Numbered from the stretch's first letter, positions 28,742-38,076 are shown. The stretch is DNA of 64,000 nt from Acidiphilium sp. (GCA_028688905.1 JAQTXH010000001.1:1221770-1285769), one strand, 5' to 3'. Notes: a model not told the origin generated them from the letters alone. A program made the numbers and translations.

Positions 28742-30082
28742 CTACACGACCCAATAGCCGGCACTGGCAAACGCGGCTTCGGCAACGCTGAGTATGGCAA
28801 ACACCAGCAGCAGGGCCATGCCAACGAAGCGATGGGTCCTTGCTGCCAGCCAGCCAAGGCCCAGAAAAATCGCAATTGCCGGCATCATCAGCCGAGGCAA
28901 CGACAACATGTTCTGGTTCGTTGAAAATATGAACCAGGCATAACCTGCAACGACGCTCCAACCGGCCAACGGAACAACCCAGCCGCGACGGCGAAAAATG
29001 AAGGTGGCACAACCAAGTCCGATCAATGCGAGGGTAGCCATTGCACTGTTGATCAGGCGTTGAACCCCGGCCTCGATCGGCACCATGGCGGCACTTGTCC
29101 CGCCGCCCTGATGCGACGTGCGAAGGCCCGCGTGGATTTCCAAAATCCCCGCATTAAATTGTTGGACGTACCAACTCGGAGCGATCAGTCGGGTCAGCCG
29201 GGTGACAAGCGGCGGCGCGGTTCCCCACGCTGCCTGCGCATGGACAAACGCAAGCGGGTCATGAAACACGATGGCTTGGTAGACCATGAAGCCGAGCAAT
29301 CCGGCAACGCTGAGAACGCCCCAACCGCCCAGGGCCAGAAAATGCCTCGCCTTGGCATCGCCGCGTCGCCACGTTGCCAAACGGTCAATTCCCAGCGCCG
29401 CGACAACAAATACCACGGTTGGTGCCGCCGCAGTGCCGATGCCGCACCATAACGCCGAACGCCAGTGCCGGCCGTTCATGTGATCGGCCAGGGCGGCGAT
29501 GGTGCAGAGCGATATCAGCCCGGTCGGGTAGCCCATGATGTAGAAACAGGATACCGGCCAGAATGCGAAAAAAATCGTCGCCCAGCGAGCCGCGTCTTGC
29601 CGCAGGACGGATCGGGCAAAGGTATCGAATATAAAAATTGATGCGATGCCAAAACCGAGCGTGACCAGGATGACCAGAATCGATGCAGTGCTGCCGGCCA
29701 GGATGGCAATCAGCCAGTCCAGCAACGGTTGCAACGGAAAAAACACAATATTCTGATAGTGGTGCAGTAGTTCGCCGGTAGCGGGATTCCAATGATAGCC
29801 CCCCCGCATGATGTTGTCATAATTTCGGCCATCCCACGAAAGGAGCTGGCTTACGATTCCGCTTGGCTTGAGCGGGTTGCGGGGAGGCAATACCAAACGT
29901 CCCCATACGACTCCCGCGGCAAGGATGATCAGTAGTCCAACGGAGATAACGAGCGGTCGCCGCACAGTTGGGGATATCTTTAATAGACGCAATAATAGAC
30001 GCAATCTCGCTTGCCGCGTCGTTAAGTGACTCGCATTATCTGCCTTGTTGCCCACACACCCCCCAAACCTTGACCCCACCAT
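28742..30082 (-). CDS. PIG-V-like integral membrane mannosyltransferase
   Basis: A polytopic protein of 446 residues with about ten hydrophobic segments. The lumenal-type motif SWDGRNYDNIMRGGY near residue 83 matches the WDGxxYxxIAxxGY pattern of the PIG-V family (GT-C fold, dolichol- or polyprenyl-phosphate mannose users). FFPLQPLLDWLI and FWPVSCFYIMGYPTGLI follow the same pattern (FFPLYP and PxSxFxxxxYTES-like blocks). It may add mannose to a lipid or glycan on the periplasmic side. The start is uncertain; an ATG at 30082 has no clear ribosome site, and the first membrane segment starts near residue 43. Confidence 0.7.
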   Translation of the reverse strand: MVGSRFGGCVGNKADNASHLTTRQARLRLLLRLLKISPTVRRPLVISVGLLIILAAGVVWGRLVLPPRNPLKPSGIVSQLLSWDGRNYDNIMRGGYHWNPATGELLHHYQNIVFFPLQPLLDWLIAILAGSTASILVILVTLGFGIASIFIFDTFARSVLRQDAARWATIFFAFWPVSCFYIMGYPTGLISLCTIAALADHMNGRHWRSALWCGIGTAAAPTVVFVVAALGIDRLATWRRGDAKARHFLALGGWGVLSVAGLLGFMVYQAIVFHDPLAFVHAQAAWGTAPPLVTRLTRLIAPSWYVQQFNAGILEIHAGLRTSHQGGGTSAAMVPIEAGVQRLINSAMATLALIGLGCATFIFRRRGWVVPLAGWSVVAGYAWFIFSTNQNMLSLPRLMMPAIAIFLGLGWLAARTHRFVGMALLLVFAILSVAEAAFASAGYWVV

Positions 30083-30138
30083 CGAAAACGGCGCTTTGTT
30101 AACCGCACCCGATCTGTCATCCGTGTCACGGAGTCCTC

Positions 30139-30222
30139 ATGTCATCTTTCGTTACATTCGACCAGTTGGAAATCGCCCGGAGTGCGGCGGCCGTTGCCGA
30201 GAGCGCGCGCGCTGCCGAATGA
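30139..30222 (+). CDS. possible 27-residue leader peptide overlapping ribF
   Basis: A short frame beginning ATGTCATCT with a Shine-Dalgarno-like GGAG 5-6 nt before it. It encodes MSSFVTFDQLEIARSAAAVA plus seven further residues, and its TGA overlaps the ribF ATG as ATGA. This arrangement is that of a translationally coupled small ORF. No homologue is recognised, and chance cannot be excluded for so short a frame. Confidence 0.4.
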   Translation: MSSFVTFDQLEIARSAAAVAESARAAE

Positions 30223-31142
30223 TCCGGATTTTTCATGATTGGCGGGACGTTCCGGCGGACGCACGGGGGGCATCGGTTGCTCTGGGTAATTTCGATGGGG
30301 TGCATCGCGGACATGTTCAGGTGTTGCGCGCAGCGCATACCGCCCGGCCCGATGCACCGCGCGCCGTGCTGAGTTTTACGCCGCATCCACGCGCGTTTTT
30401 CCGTCCGGACGATCCGCCGTTCCTGTTGACCCTGGAAGCCGAGCGGGCGGCGGTGCTGGCGGCACAGGGTGTTGAAATTCTGTATGAGTTGCGGTTCGAT
30501 CGGGCATTTTCCTTGCTCACGGCGACGCAATTCATCGAAAATGTGCTGTATCGGGGTATCGGGGCCGCGCATCTGGCATGCGGGGCGGATTTCGCGTTCG
30601 GACACCGGCGCGGCGGCGATGTGGCGTTGCTGCACAAGGAGGCCGAGGCATTGGGAATCGGGCTAAGCATCGTGCCGCACCTCGATGATGCCGAGGGGCC
30701 GATTTCATCGACACGGGTGCGTCGCTTGTTGCAGGATGGTTATCCCGAACGCGCGGCGTTGCTGCTCGGGCGGCCGCACGTGATCCGGGGCGAGGTGGCG
30801 CATGGCGATGCCCGGGGCCGGACCATCGGGTTTCCCACCGCGAATGTGGCACTCGGGCGGCATCTGGAGCCGGCGCGGGGGGTTTACGCGGTGACCGTGC
30901 GGTTGACGGACGGGGCGATCATGAAGGGCGTGGCCAATATCGGGCGGCGGCCGACCGTGACGGAGGGGGCCATTGCGCGGCTGGAGGCGCATTTATTCGA
31001 TTTTTCGAGCGATTTGTACGGGCAGGAGATTGCGGTCGCCTTGCATCATTTCATCCGTGACGAGCGGAAATTCGAGAGTTTTGATGCACTGCGCCGGCAA
31101 ATCGAACTCGATGCCGGGGTGGCGCGCGCGTTGCTGGACTGA
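30219..31142 (+). CDS. ribF: Bifunctional riboflavin kinase/FAD synthetase
   Basis: Makes FMN and FAD from riboflavin. The frame is open from 30045, but the ATG at 30219 starts the conserved protein (307 residues). The FAD synthetase half shows the nucleotidyltransferase motif ALGNFDGVHRGH at 21-32 and ISSTRVRRLL. The riboflavin kinase half (about 180-305) shows GRTIGFPTANV and the GVANIGRRPT motif. It converges with recF on the minus strand (42-bp gap). Confidence 0.95.
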   Translation: MIRIFHDWRDVPADARGASVALGNFDGVHRGHVQVLRAAHTARPDAPRAVLSFTPHPRAFFRPDDPPFLLTLEAERAAVLAAQGVEILYELRFDRAFSLLTATQFIENVLYRGIGAAHLACGADFAFGHRRGGDVALLHKEAEALGIGLSIVPHLDDAEGPISSTRVRRLLQDGYPERAALLLGRPHVIRGEVAHGDARGRTIGFPTANVALGRHLEPARGVYAVTVRLTDGAIMKGVANIGRRPTVTEGAIARLEAHLFDFSSDLYGQEIAVALHHFIRDERKFESFDALRRQIELDAGVARALLD

Positions 31143-31184
31143 GTGGGTCGATCAGTTCCCGCGCGCCGGCGACGTGCGGTTCGG

Positions 31185-32309
31185 TTACGCCGCGCGCACC
31201 GCGCCGGGGCTGACATTCCAGACGGCGGCGTCCGGACCGAGCGCTGCCAGATGCTCGCGATCGGTCGCGGTGCAGAAAATCTGGGCGGACCGGCTTGCGA
31301 GTGCCGCGCTCAAGGCGGCGCGATGGGGCGCATCGAGATGCACGAACGGTTCGTCGAGCAGTAATATAGGTGCCGCGCCGCGGAGGGTGGTGACCAGATC
31401 GGCGTGGGCGAGGACGATGGCGACCAGCATGGTGCGTTGCTGACCGGTCGAGGCGAGCGACGCGACCAAACCCGTCGCTTGATCCGCCAGCACTAAATCC
31501 GCGCGTTGCGGCGATACGGCGGCGAGGGTTTCGTGGCGGGTGCGGGCATAAAGGCGGCGAAGCCAGTCTTCGACCGCAAGGGCGGGTTCGGCGGACAGCC
31601 GCGCACCGATCGAACACTCCAGGGTCAGGGTTGCGGAGGGAAACGGGGCGAACGCACCGCAGGCAAGGGTGACGTTGAGCCGGGCGATCAGGTCGAGGCG
31701 GGCGGCGGTCATGGCGGCGGCGTGGCGGGCCATCGAATCTTCGATGGTGGTGAGCCAGACCGGATCGTAACCGCCCTGTTCGATCAGGCGGTTGCGGTTG
31801 GCGGCGGCGGCTTCGAAGGCGGCGACTTCGCTGGCATGACCGGGTGCGAGCGCCAACGTGAGACGATCGAGAAAGCGGCGGCGGGCCGAGGCACCTTCGG
31901 TGAACAGCCGGTCCATTTGCGGCGTGAGCCAGACGCACGCGAAATGTTCGGCGGCAGTCGCTGCCGTGACCGGATCGCCATCGAGTAAAATTTTGCGGCG
32001 CTCAGCCTGCGCGGCGTCGATCCCGGTGCCAAGTGTCAGACTGCCTTGGGTGCCGGTGAGATGGGCGGCAACCGCCCAACCGCCCGAAGCACCCGGCGCG
32101 CGGCGGGAGAGTTCGGCGAATTTCGCGCCGCGCAGGCCGCGACCGGGGGCCAGCAGCGAAATCGCCTCCAGCAGATTGGTCTTTCCCGAACCGTTCGGGC
32201 CTTGCAGGGCGACGATGCGCGACGCCGGCCTGAATTCGATCGCCGCGTAGGAGCGGAAATCGGTCAGGCGCAGCGACCGCAGATTGATCAGACCGCCCGC
32301 ATCAGACAC
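31185..32309 (-). CDS. recF: DNA replication and repair protein RecF
   Basis: SMC-like ATPase of the RecFOR pathway; it loads RecA at gaps. Walker A GPNGSGKTN lies at residues 37-45 and a typical C-terminal LLLDEPFVHLDAPHR Walker B follows. The start is a GTG at 32309 that overlaps the dnaN stop by 8 nt, giving 374 residues. dnaN-recF is a classic pair, but dnaA and gyrB are not next to it here. Confidence 0.94.
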   Translation of the reverse strand: MSDAGGLINLRSLRLTDFRSYAAIEFRPASRIVALQGPNGSGKTNLLEAISLLAPGRGLRGAKFAELSRRAPGASGGWAVAAHLTGTQGSLTLGTGIDAAQAERRKILLDGDPVTAATAAEHFACVWLTPQMDRLFTEGASARRRFLDRLTLALAPGHASEVAAFEAAAANRNRLIEQGGYDPVWLTTIEDSMARHAAAMTAARLDLIARLNVTLACGAFAPFPSATLTLECSIGARLSAEPALAVEDWLRRLYARTRHETLAAVSPQRADLVLADQATGLVASLASTGQQRTMLVAIVLAHADLVTTLRGAAPILLLDEPFVHLDAPHRAALSAALASRSAQIFCTATDREHLAALGPDAAVWNVSPGAVRAA

Positions 32310-33426
32310 GCATCGGCATCAGCACGAAAATCGCACTCTGATCGCCGGCGGCCCGCACCAAAGTCGGGGCCGCGCCATCGGCGAAACAGAATTCGACGCG
32401 GCCCTTGATCTGCTCGGTCACGTCGTTGAGGTAGCGCGCCTGAAAGCCGATTTCGAGCGGGGTCGAGGTGTATTCGACCTGCTCGCCATCGAGTTCTTCC
32501 GAGGCGGTGCCCTGATCGGGACTGGTGGCGGAGAGCACCAGCAAATCGCGCGCGACCGAAAGCTTCACAGGTTTATGGCGCTCGGCGGTAATCGCGGACA
32601 CCCGCGCGACCGCATTTGAAAAATCCGTAGTATCAACGCGCAATATTTTGTCATTCCCAACCGGGATGACCTTGCTGTAGTCGGGATAGGTGCCATCGAT
32701 CAGCTTACTGGTCATCCGCATGGTGTCCAGCGTGAACTGGATGCGGGTTTCCGACAGGGCGATGGCGACTTCGCCGGTGACTTCCTCCAGCAGTTTGCGG
32801 ATTTCATTGACGGTTTTGCGCGGAATGATCACGCCGGGCATGCCGGCCGCCCCCTCCGGTAACGGCTCTTCGACGCGGGCCAGCCGGTGCCCGTCGGTCG
32901 CGACGGCGCGCAGTACGGCAACACCATCCGATTCGGCGGCGTGGAGATAGATGCCGTTGAGATAGTAGCGGGTCTCCTCGGTCGAGATCGCAAAGCGGGT
33001 ACGGTCGATCAGGCCGCGCAAAGCCTGGGCCGGGATCGAGAACCGGTGGCTGAGCTTGCCGGCATCGAGCTTGGGGAACTCGTCGGTCGGCAGTACGACC
33101 AGTTTTGTCGCGTAGCGCCCGGCGCGCAAGGCGAGCGGCGCGTCGCCACCCGGATGATCGAGCTCGATCTCGGCATGATCGGGCTGGCGGCGGACGATTT
33201 CGTACAGCGTGGCCGCCGGTGCCGTGACCGAGCCACCCTGGGCCGCTTCGACCGGCACATCCTCAATCAGGGCAATCTCCAGATCGGTGGCGGCAACGGT
33301 CAAGCGCCCCTCCTTCACCGAGAGCAGAACATTGGCGAGAATGGGTATGGTGTTGCGTTTTTCCACCACGTTCTGAACATGGGCCAGCGCCTTGAGGAGC
33401 GTGGCGCGATCCGCCTTGAGCTTCAT
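32302..33426 (-). CDS. dnaN: DNA polymerase III subunit beta (sliding clamp)
   Basis: Ring-shaped processivity clamp. The frame is open to 33516, but the ATG at 33426 (MKLKADRATLLKAL) gives the normal 374 residues with three clamp domains. The motif NTIPILANVLL is near the N-terminus, and the protein ends in the hydrophobic tail VLMPMRV typical of DnaN. recF overlaps its 3' end. The upstream 213 bp are shared with the divergent permease gene. Confidence 0.96.
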   Translation of the reverse strand: MKLKADRATLLKALAHVQNVVEKRNTIPILANVLLSVKEGRLTVAATDLEIALIEDVPVEAAQGGSVTAPAATLYEIVRRQPDHAEIELDHPGGDAPLALRAGRYATKLVVLPTDEFPKLDAGKLSHRFSIPAQALRGLIDRTRFAISTEETRYYLNGIYLHAAESDGVAVLRAVATDGHRLARVEEPLPEGAAGMPGVIIPRKTVNEIRKLLEEVTGEVAIALSETRIQFTLDTMRMTSKLIDGTYPDYSKVIPVGNDKILRVDTTDFSNAVARVSAITAERHKPVKLSVARDLLVLSATSPDQGTASEELDGEQVEYTSTPLEIGFQARYLNDVTEQIKGRVEFCFADGAAPTLVRAAGDQSAIFVLMPMRV

Positions 33427-33639
33427 GCGATCCTTCCAGTCATCTTGCCGTGGCTGTCCGGTGAGCCAGGGTTTCGCTGCATAGCCTAGATCGTCCGCAA
33501 ATAGAACCGGGCGCAACAGTCATTGAAGTGAAACCATTCGGTGAGTGACAATGCGGGCGCGGCGGGTTATGGCGGGCAGGCTAGGTTCGCAACGCCTGGC
33601 ACCAGATCGACATTGCAAATTTTTGAAGCGGATCGGCTC

Positions 33640-35373
33640 ATGACCAGCATCGCCCCTCCCGCCCTTGTGCATGGACGCCGCCTGCCCAATGCGTGGGATG
33701 TGGCGGCGATTCTGCTTGTGTTCGCGGTCCTGATCGGCATCGCGAGTGTCGCGCGCGGTACGCTGGCACCGCTTTCGAGCGTGCAATCGACCGCGATCCA
33801 CCTTAATCCGGCCTATCTGCCCGGCTACGCACTGCGTACCACGCTGCGGATGTTCGCTGCCCTGTTCGCATCGCTGACCTTCACCTTCACGGTGGCGACC
33901 CTGGCCGCCAAGAACCGGCGGGCGGCAATCATTATCATCCCGATCCTGGACATCCTGCAATCGGTACCGATTTTGGGATTTCTGTCGTTTACCGTGCTGT
34001 TTTTCCTGCATTTGTTTCCGGGCCAGGAACTGGGTGCCGAGCTTGCGGCGGTGTTTGCAATTTTCACCAGCCAGGCTTGGAATATGGCATTCAGCTTCTA
34101 TCAGTCGCTGACCACCGAACCCGCCGATCTCGATGAAGCCTGCCGCAGCTTCGGCCTGTCACCCTGGCAGCGGTTCTGGCGGCTCGATGTGCCGTTCGCG
34201 GTGCCGGGTCTGGTCTGGAACACCATGCTGTCGATGTCGGGCGGCTGGTTTTTCGTCGTCGCGTCCGAAGCCATAACCGTGGGCAACACCACTTTCACCC
34301 TGCCCGGCATTGGATCATACGTGGCCGTGGCGCTGCGCCGGAGCGATCTGCTCGCGATTTTCTATGCCGTGCTGGCGATGCTGGTGGTTATTTTGCTTTA
34401 CGACCAGCTGCTGTTCCGCCCGCTGGTCGCCTGGTCCGGCAAGTTTCGCTTCGAGACGGTTCAGACGGCGTCCGACACGGAACCCTGGGTGCTGAAACTG
34501 CTGCGGCGAACCTTTCTGCTGCGCGAGATCGGCAGTTGGCTGGGCGATCGGGTGGCGGTGATCGGCCGGCTGCGGCTGGGCCGGGCGGAGCGGACATTCA
34601 AATCGCTGGAACGCGGCAAAACGTCCTCGCGCCTGGGCGACGCCGTGTTCTATGCCGTTGTCATCGCCGGAGCGGGGTATGCGCTATGGCAAGTGGTGTC
34701 GTTCTGTAGCGCCCACCTGCACTGGGGCGATCTGCTGACCTGCGTGGAGCTGGCAAGTTTCACCTTGGCGCGGGTGATCGCGGCGCTGGTGATTTCCTGC
34801 GTCATATGGGTGCCGATCGGCGTGTGGGTGGGCTTGCGGCCCAAGGCAACCAAGATCGTGCAGCCGGTGGCGCAGTTCCTGGCGGCGTTTCCCGCCAATT
34901 TGTTGTTTCCGGTGGTGGTTGCGGGAATTATTGCCTTCAACCTGCTGCCCAATATTTGGCTGACGCCGCTGATGGTGCTCGGTACCCAGTGGTATATTTT
35001 GTTCAATGTGGTGGCGGGGGCTTCAGCGTTACCGGGCGATCTCAAAGAGGTCGCCGCCAATTTCGGGCTGCACGGCTGGCTATGGTGGCGGCGGCTGGTC
35101 ATTCCTGGAATACTACCCTACTTCGTCACCGGCGCGCTGACCGCGACCGGGGCGGCATGGAACGCCTCGATCGTCGCGGAGGTTGCCTCCTGGGGTAAGA
35201 CCACACTGGTCGCCCAGGGGCTGGGGGCCTACATCGCGCAGGCGACAACGGTCGGCAACACCAGCAAGATCGTGCTCGGGGTTGCGGTGATGTCGGTCTT
35301 CGTATTGACGTTCAACCGGCTGATCTGGCGTCCGCTCTATGCCTACGCCAGCCGCCGCACCAATCTTGGATAG
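33640..35373 (+). CDS. ABC transporter permease with two fused permease domains
   Basis: NitT/TauT-class importer membrane component in which two complete BPD-type permease domains are joined in one chain. The protein is 577 residues from the ATG at 33640; the frame is open from 33541. Each half carries an EAA-type loop: LDEACRSFGLSPWQRFWRLDVPFAVPGL (first) and LKEVAANFGLHGWLWWRRLVIPGILP (second). The ATPase gene follows 10 bp downstream. No substrate-binding protein gene is next to them. Nitrate, sulfonate, bicarbonate or other anions are transported by relatives; the substrate here is unknown. Confidence 0.86.
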   Translation: MTSIAPPALVHGRRLPNAWDVAAILLVFAVLIGIASVARGTLAPLSSVQSTAIHLNPAYLPGYALRTTLRMFAALFASLTFTFTVATLAAKNRRAAIIIIPILDILQSVPILGFLSFTVLFFLHLFPGQELGAELAAVFAIFTSQAWNMAFSFYQSLTTEPADLDEACRSFGLSPWQRFWRLDVPFAVPGLVWNTMLSMSGGWFFVVASEAITVGNTTFTLPGIGSYVAVALRRSDLLAIFYAVLAMLVVILLYDQLLFRPLVAWSGKFRFETVQTASDTEPWVLKLLRRTFLLREIGSWLGDRVAVIGRLRLGRAERTFKSLERGKTSSRLGDAVFYAVVIAGAGYALWQVVSFCSAHLHWGDLLTCVELASFTLARVIAALVISCVIWVPIGVWVGLRPKATKIVQPVAQFLAAFPANLLFPVVVAGIIAFNLLPNIWLTPLMVLGTQWYILFNVVAGASALPGDLKEVAANFGLHGWLWWRRLVIPGILPYFVTGALTATGAAWNASIVAEVASWGKTTLVAQGLGAYIAQATTVGNTSKIVLGVAVMSVFVLTFNRLIWRPLYAYASRRTNLG

Positions 35374-35383
35374 GGGTTTGCCC

Positions 35384-36703
35384 ATGGATCAGCAGGTTAC
35401 CGCGCGCAGCCTAGTTGAAGTCAGCCATTGCCAGCAGGCCTATCCGAAGGATGCGAACAATGAGCTGATCGTACTCGACGACGTCAACGTCAGCCTGCAC
35501 GAGGGTGAAATTGTTGGATTGCTGGGACGATCGGGGTCCGGCAAATCGACGTTACTCCGAATTATCGCGGGATTGTTGCGTCCGACCAAGGGCGAGGTTT
35601 CATGGCAGGGCAAGCCAGTGCGCGGGCCGGTGCGGGGCATTGCCATGGTGTTCCAAAGTTTCGCGCTGTTTCCCTGGCTCAGCGTGCAGGAGAATGTCGA
35701 ACTCGGGCTGGAAGCGCAAGGCATCGCGCGGGCCGAACGCGAGAGCCGTGCCGAGGAGGCGATCGATCTGATCGGGCTGGGCGGATACGATGGCGCGTAT
35801 CCCAAGGAACTTTCGGGCGGCATGCGCCAGCGGGTGGGACTCGCGCGCGCGCTGGTGACGCATCCCGATCTACTGCTGATGGACGAACCGTTTTCGGCGC
35901 TGGACGTGCTGACCGCCGAAACCCTGCGTACCGACCTGATCGATCTGTGGTCGGAACGGAAACTGCCGGTGAAATCGATTTTGATCGTCACCCACAACAT
36001 CGAGGAAGCGGTGCTGATGTGCGACCGCATTCTGGTGTTTGCCTCCGACCCCGGCCGGGTCGCGCATGAAATGGTGGTGCCGTTCGCCCATCCGCGCAAC
36101 CGGCTCGATCCGGCATTCCGCCAGATGGTCGATGATATCTACGCGGTGATGACCCGGCGCAAAACCCCGGCCGACCTGCGCGCTGCCGCCGCTGTCCCCG
36201 CCACCGGGTTCGCGACGCCGCTGCACCCGATCGGCACCAACCTGATGTCGGGGTTGATGGAAACCCTGGCGGCACCGCCGTACGATGGCGTCGCCGATCT
36301 GCCGGCACTCGCCGCCGTGCTGCAATACGAGGCCGACGAACTGCTTCCCTTGGGTGAGACGTTGCAATTGCTGCATTTCGCCGAACTGGAGGAAGGTGAC
36401 ATCCGCCTGACCGAACAAGGCCAGAAATTCGTTCACGCCGACACCGACGAGCGCAAAAAAATCTTCGCCGCAGCGGTGCGCACCCATGTGAAACTGGTCG
36501 CCGCGATCCGTCAGGTGATCGACGAGCGCTGGAACCACCGCGCTTCGGCGGTACGGTTTCGCGACGAGCTGGAAGACCACATGTCGCCAGAACGCGCCGA
36601 GGAGACATTGCGTACGGCAATCTCCTGGGGGCGGTACGCGGAGCTGTATTCGTTTGACGAAGAGGCGCAGCAGTTCAGCCTTGAGGATATCGAGGAAGAT
36701 TAG
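35384..36703 (+). CDS. NitT/TauT-class ABC ATPase with C-terminal AAA-associated domain
   Basis: ATPase partner of the fused permease. The ATG at 35384 gives 439 residues. The ABC domain (about 1-260) has Walker A GRSGSGKST, signature LSGGMRQRVGLARAL, Walker B LLLMDEPFSALD and switch His in THNIEEA. The C-terminal 150 residues resemble the AAA-associated C-terminal domain (PF09821-like), a winged-helix-type region rich in acidic residues. It could sense a ligand or regulate assembly. This architecture is known next to fused permeases that lack a dedicated binding protein. Confidence 0.85.
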   Translation: MDQQVTARSLVEVSHCQQAYPKDANNELIVLDDVNVSLHEGEIVGLLGRSGSGKSTLLRIIAGLLRPTKGEVSWQGKPVRGPVRGIAMVFQSFALFPWLSVQENVELGLEAQGIARAERESRAEEAIDLIGLGGYDGAYPKELSGGMRQRVGLARALVTHPDLLLMDEPFSALDVLTAETLRTDLIDLWSERKLPVKSILIVTHNIEEAVLMCDRILVFASDPGRVAHEMVVPFAHPRNRLDPAFRQMVDDIYAVMTRRKTPADLRAAAAVPATGFATPLHPIGTNLMSGLMETLAAPPYDGVADLPALAAVLQYEADELLPLGETLQLLHFAELEEGDIRLTEQGQKFVHADTDERKKIFAAAVRTHVKLVAAIRQVIDERWNHRASAVRFRDELEDHMSPERAEETLRTAISWGRYAELYSFDEEAQQFSLEDIEED

Positions 36704-36796
36704 CGTTTCGGCCGATTTACGTAAAATTACAGAATTTTGGCTGGAAACATCATCTTCCGGCTCCCAGTTCTGTCACACCGTTGTGATGGAGTTGAT

Positions 36797-37603
36797 ATGT
36801 CTCAACCTTTGGTTATCGTGGGCGCGCCCCGTTCGGGAACCACATTTCTATGTCATGTTCTTAACGCGCATGAAGATGTCGGGATTACCAACGAAGCCCG
36901 GATTTTCGCCGATTTGAAGCAGCGGTTGGACCCTGGTGCGGCGCGAGACGACCTGATCGGGCGGGATTTTCAGCCGCAGTGGCTTGAGTTTCAGCGGCAC
37001 CACGCCGGGCGCTGGATTGAACAATTCTACCGCGAGGTCCTTGGCATTCGCACCCGAATCTGGGGCGACAAGCATCCGCCCTATGCCGATCCCACGATAT
37101 TATCGGGCCGGAACAATGCGGTACCGCATCCCCCGCAATCGGGATCATGCCTTGGATTGATCAATGAGGTGCTGCCCGCGACCAAATTCATCCACATCCA
37201 TCGTCATCCGGCCCGCGTCGCGCTATCGCTCGCGCGCAAGGGCTGGATCGACAGTTTCGAAGCCGGGCTGGGTATCTGGCAGCAATATATTACGGAGATC
37301 GACCGGTTTTTCTCCCAGTTGCCGGCCGACCGGCAGCTAACGATAGCACATCACGATTTATTGGCCGAACCGGATGGCTCGTCCCACGCCATCGCCCGGT
37401 TCCTCGATTTATCGGATGCCGGGCCGATCGCGCGATTTCTGCATGCACAGCGCCGGGCACCCACACCGTTCAGCGAACCGATGTCGGTCCTGGGCAGCGC
37501 AAGATCCCCGGTGTCATCACGCGAGAAACGCCTCGCGGCACGCCAGTTGGGTGCATTAGCGGCGCAATTCGGTTACGCTGAACCGGCACGGGTCGCGGCG
37601 TGA
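36797..37603 (+). CDS. Sulfotransferase family protein
   Basis: PAPS-dependent sulfotransferase-like protein of 268 residues. The 5'-phosphosulfate loop is IVGAPRSGTTFL at residues 7-18, and the 3'-phosphate-binding segment FIHIHRHPARVALSLARKGW is near residue 132-151. The frame is open from 36737, but the ATG at 36797 has GGAG 5 nt before it. It is a single gene with low similarity to its neighbours; the acceptor (glycan, lipid or protein) is not predictable. The gap before it (about 90 bp) is more A/T-rich than the surroundings, which may mark acquisition. Confidence 0.78.
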   Translation: MSQPLVIVGAPRSGTTFLCHVLNAHEDVGITNEARIFADLKQRLDPGAARDDLIGRDFQPQWLEFQRHHAGRWIEQFYREVLGIRTRIWGDKHPPYADPTILSGRNNAVPHPPQSGSCLGLINEVLPATKFIHIHRHPARVALSLARKGWIDSFEAGLGIWQQYITEIDRFFSQLPADRQLTIAHHDLLAEPDGSSHAIARFLDLSDAGPIARFLHAQRRAPTPFSEPMSVLGSARSPVSSREKRLAARQLGALAAQFGYAEPARVAA

Positions 37604-37619
37604 AGGCACCGCAATCGGC

Positions 37620-37901
37620 TTACTCGATCTTGACGTTTTTCCAGAATGCCACGCGCCCTTTAATATGCGCCGCGGCCGGCAACGGCTCGGCATAGTACCA
37701 GGCGGCGTCCTGGTTCGCTGTGCCGTCGATCTCGATCGAATAATAATTCGCCGTGCCTTTCCAGCCGCAGCGGCTGGTTGTGGGGCTTGGGCGCAACACT
37801 TCGGAACGCACCGCGTCGCGCGGGAAATAATGATTTCCCTCAACCACGATCGTTGCGTCCGATTCGGCGATCGTCGTGCCGTTCCACACTGCCTTGACCA
37901 T
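37620..37901 (-). CDS. DUF427 domain protein
   Basis: Small protein of 93 residues of the DUF427 family, recognised by MVKAVWNGTTIAESD at the start, the FPRDAV segment, and the CGWKGTANYYSIEIDG block. The family adopts a compact beta fold; its role is unknown. It is convergent with the sulfotransferase (16-bp gap) and divergent from fumC. Confidence 0.85.
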   Translation of the reverse strand: MVKAVWNGTTIAESDATIVVEGNHYFPRDAVRSEVLRPSPTTSRCGWKGTANYYSIEIDGTANQDAAWYYAEPLPAAAHIKGRVAFWKNVKIE

Positions 37902-37980
37902 GAGGTGCTTTCCTTTAGTTCCTTGTTTTCACGCGTGATTTACGGTTCAAGCGATTTCGCCTTCGCCCGGTCACACGCTA

Positions 37981-38007
37981 GGATTACCCACAATATGGGG
38001 GTAATCC
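37981..38007. repeat. inverted repeat upstream of fumC, possible operator
   Basis: GGATTACCC, 9-nt spacer, GGGTAATCC: perfect 9-bp arms with an 18-bp centre-to-centre spacing, 70 bp before the fumC ATG and 80 bp before the divergent DUF427 gene. Size and symmetry suit a dimeric helix-turn-helix regulator. Confidence 0.4.
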
Positions 38008-38076
38008 GCGCAACGAAACCCCGGATTGCAATTCCCAGCGCTTTAACCCGGCGAAGCGCCACGCCATTTCACGGCG

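Noticed and set aside
31185-33426. possible replication origin at dnaN-recF
   Set aside because: No dnaA or gyrB nearby and no cluster of DnaA boxes (TTATCCACA) seen; this pair is often distant from the origin in Alphaproteobacteria.
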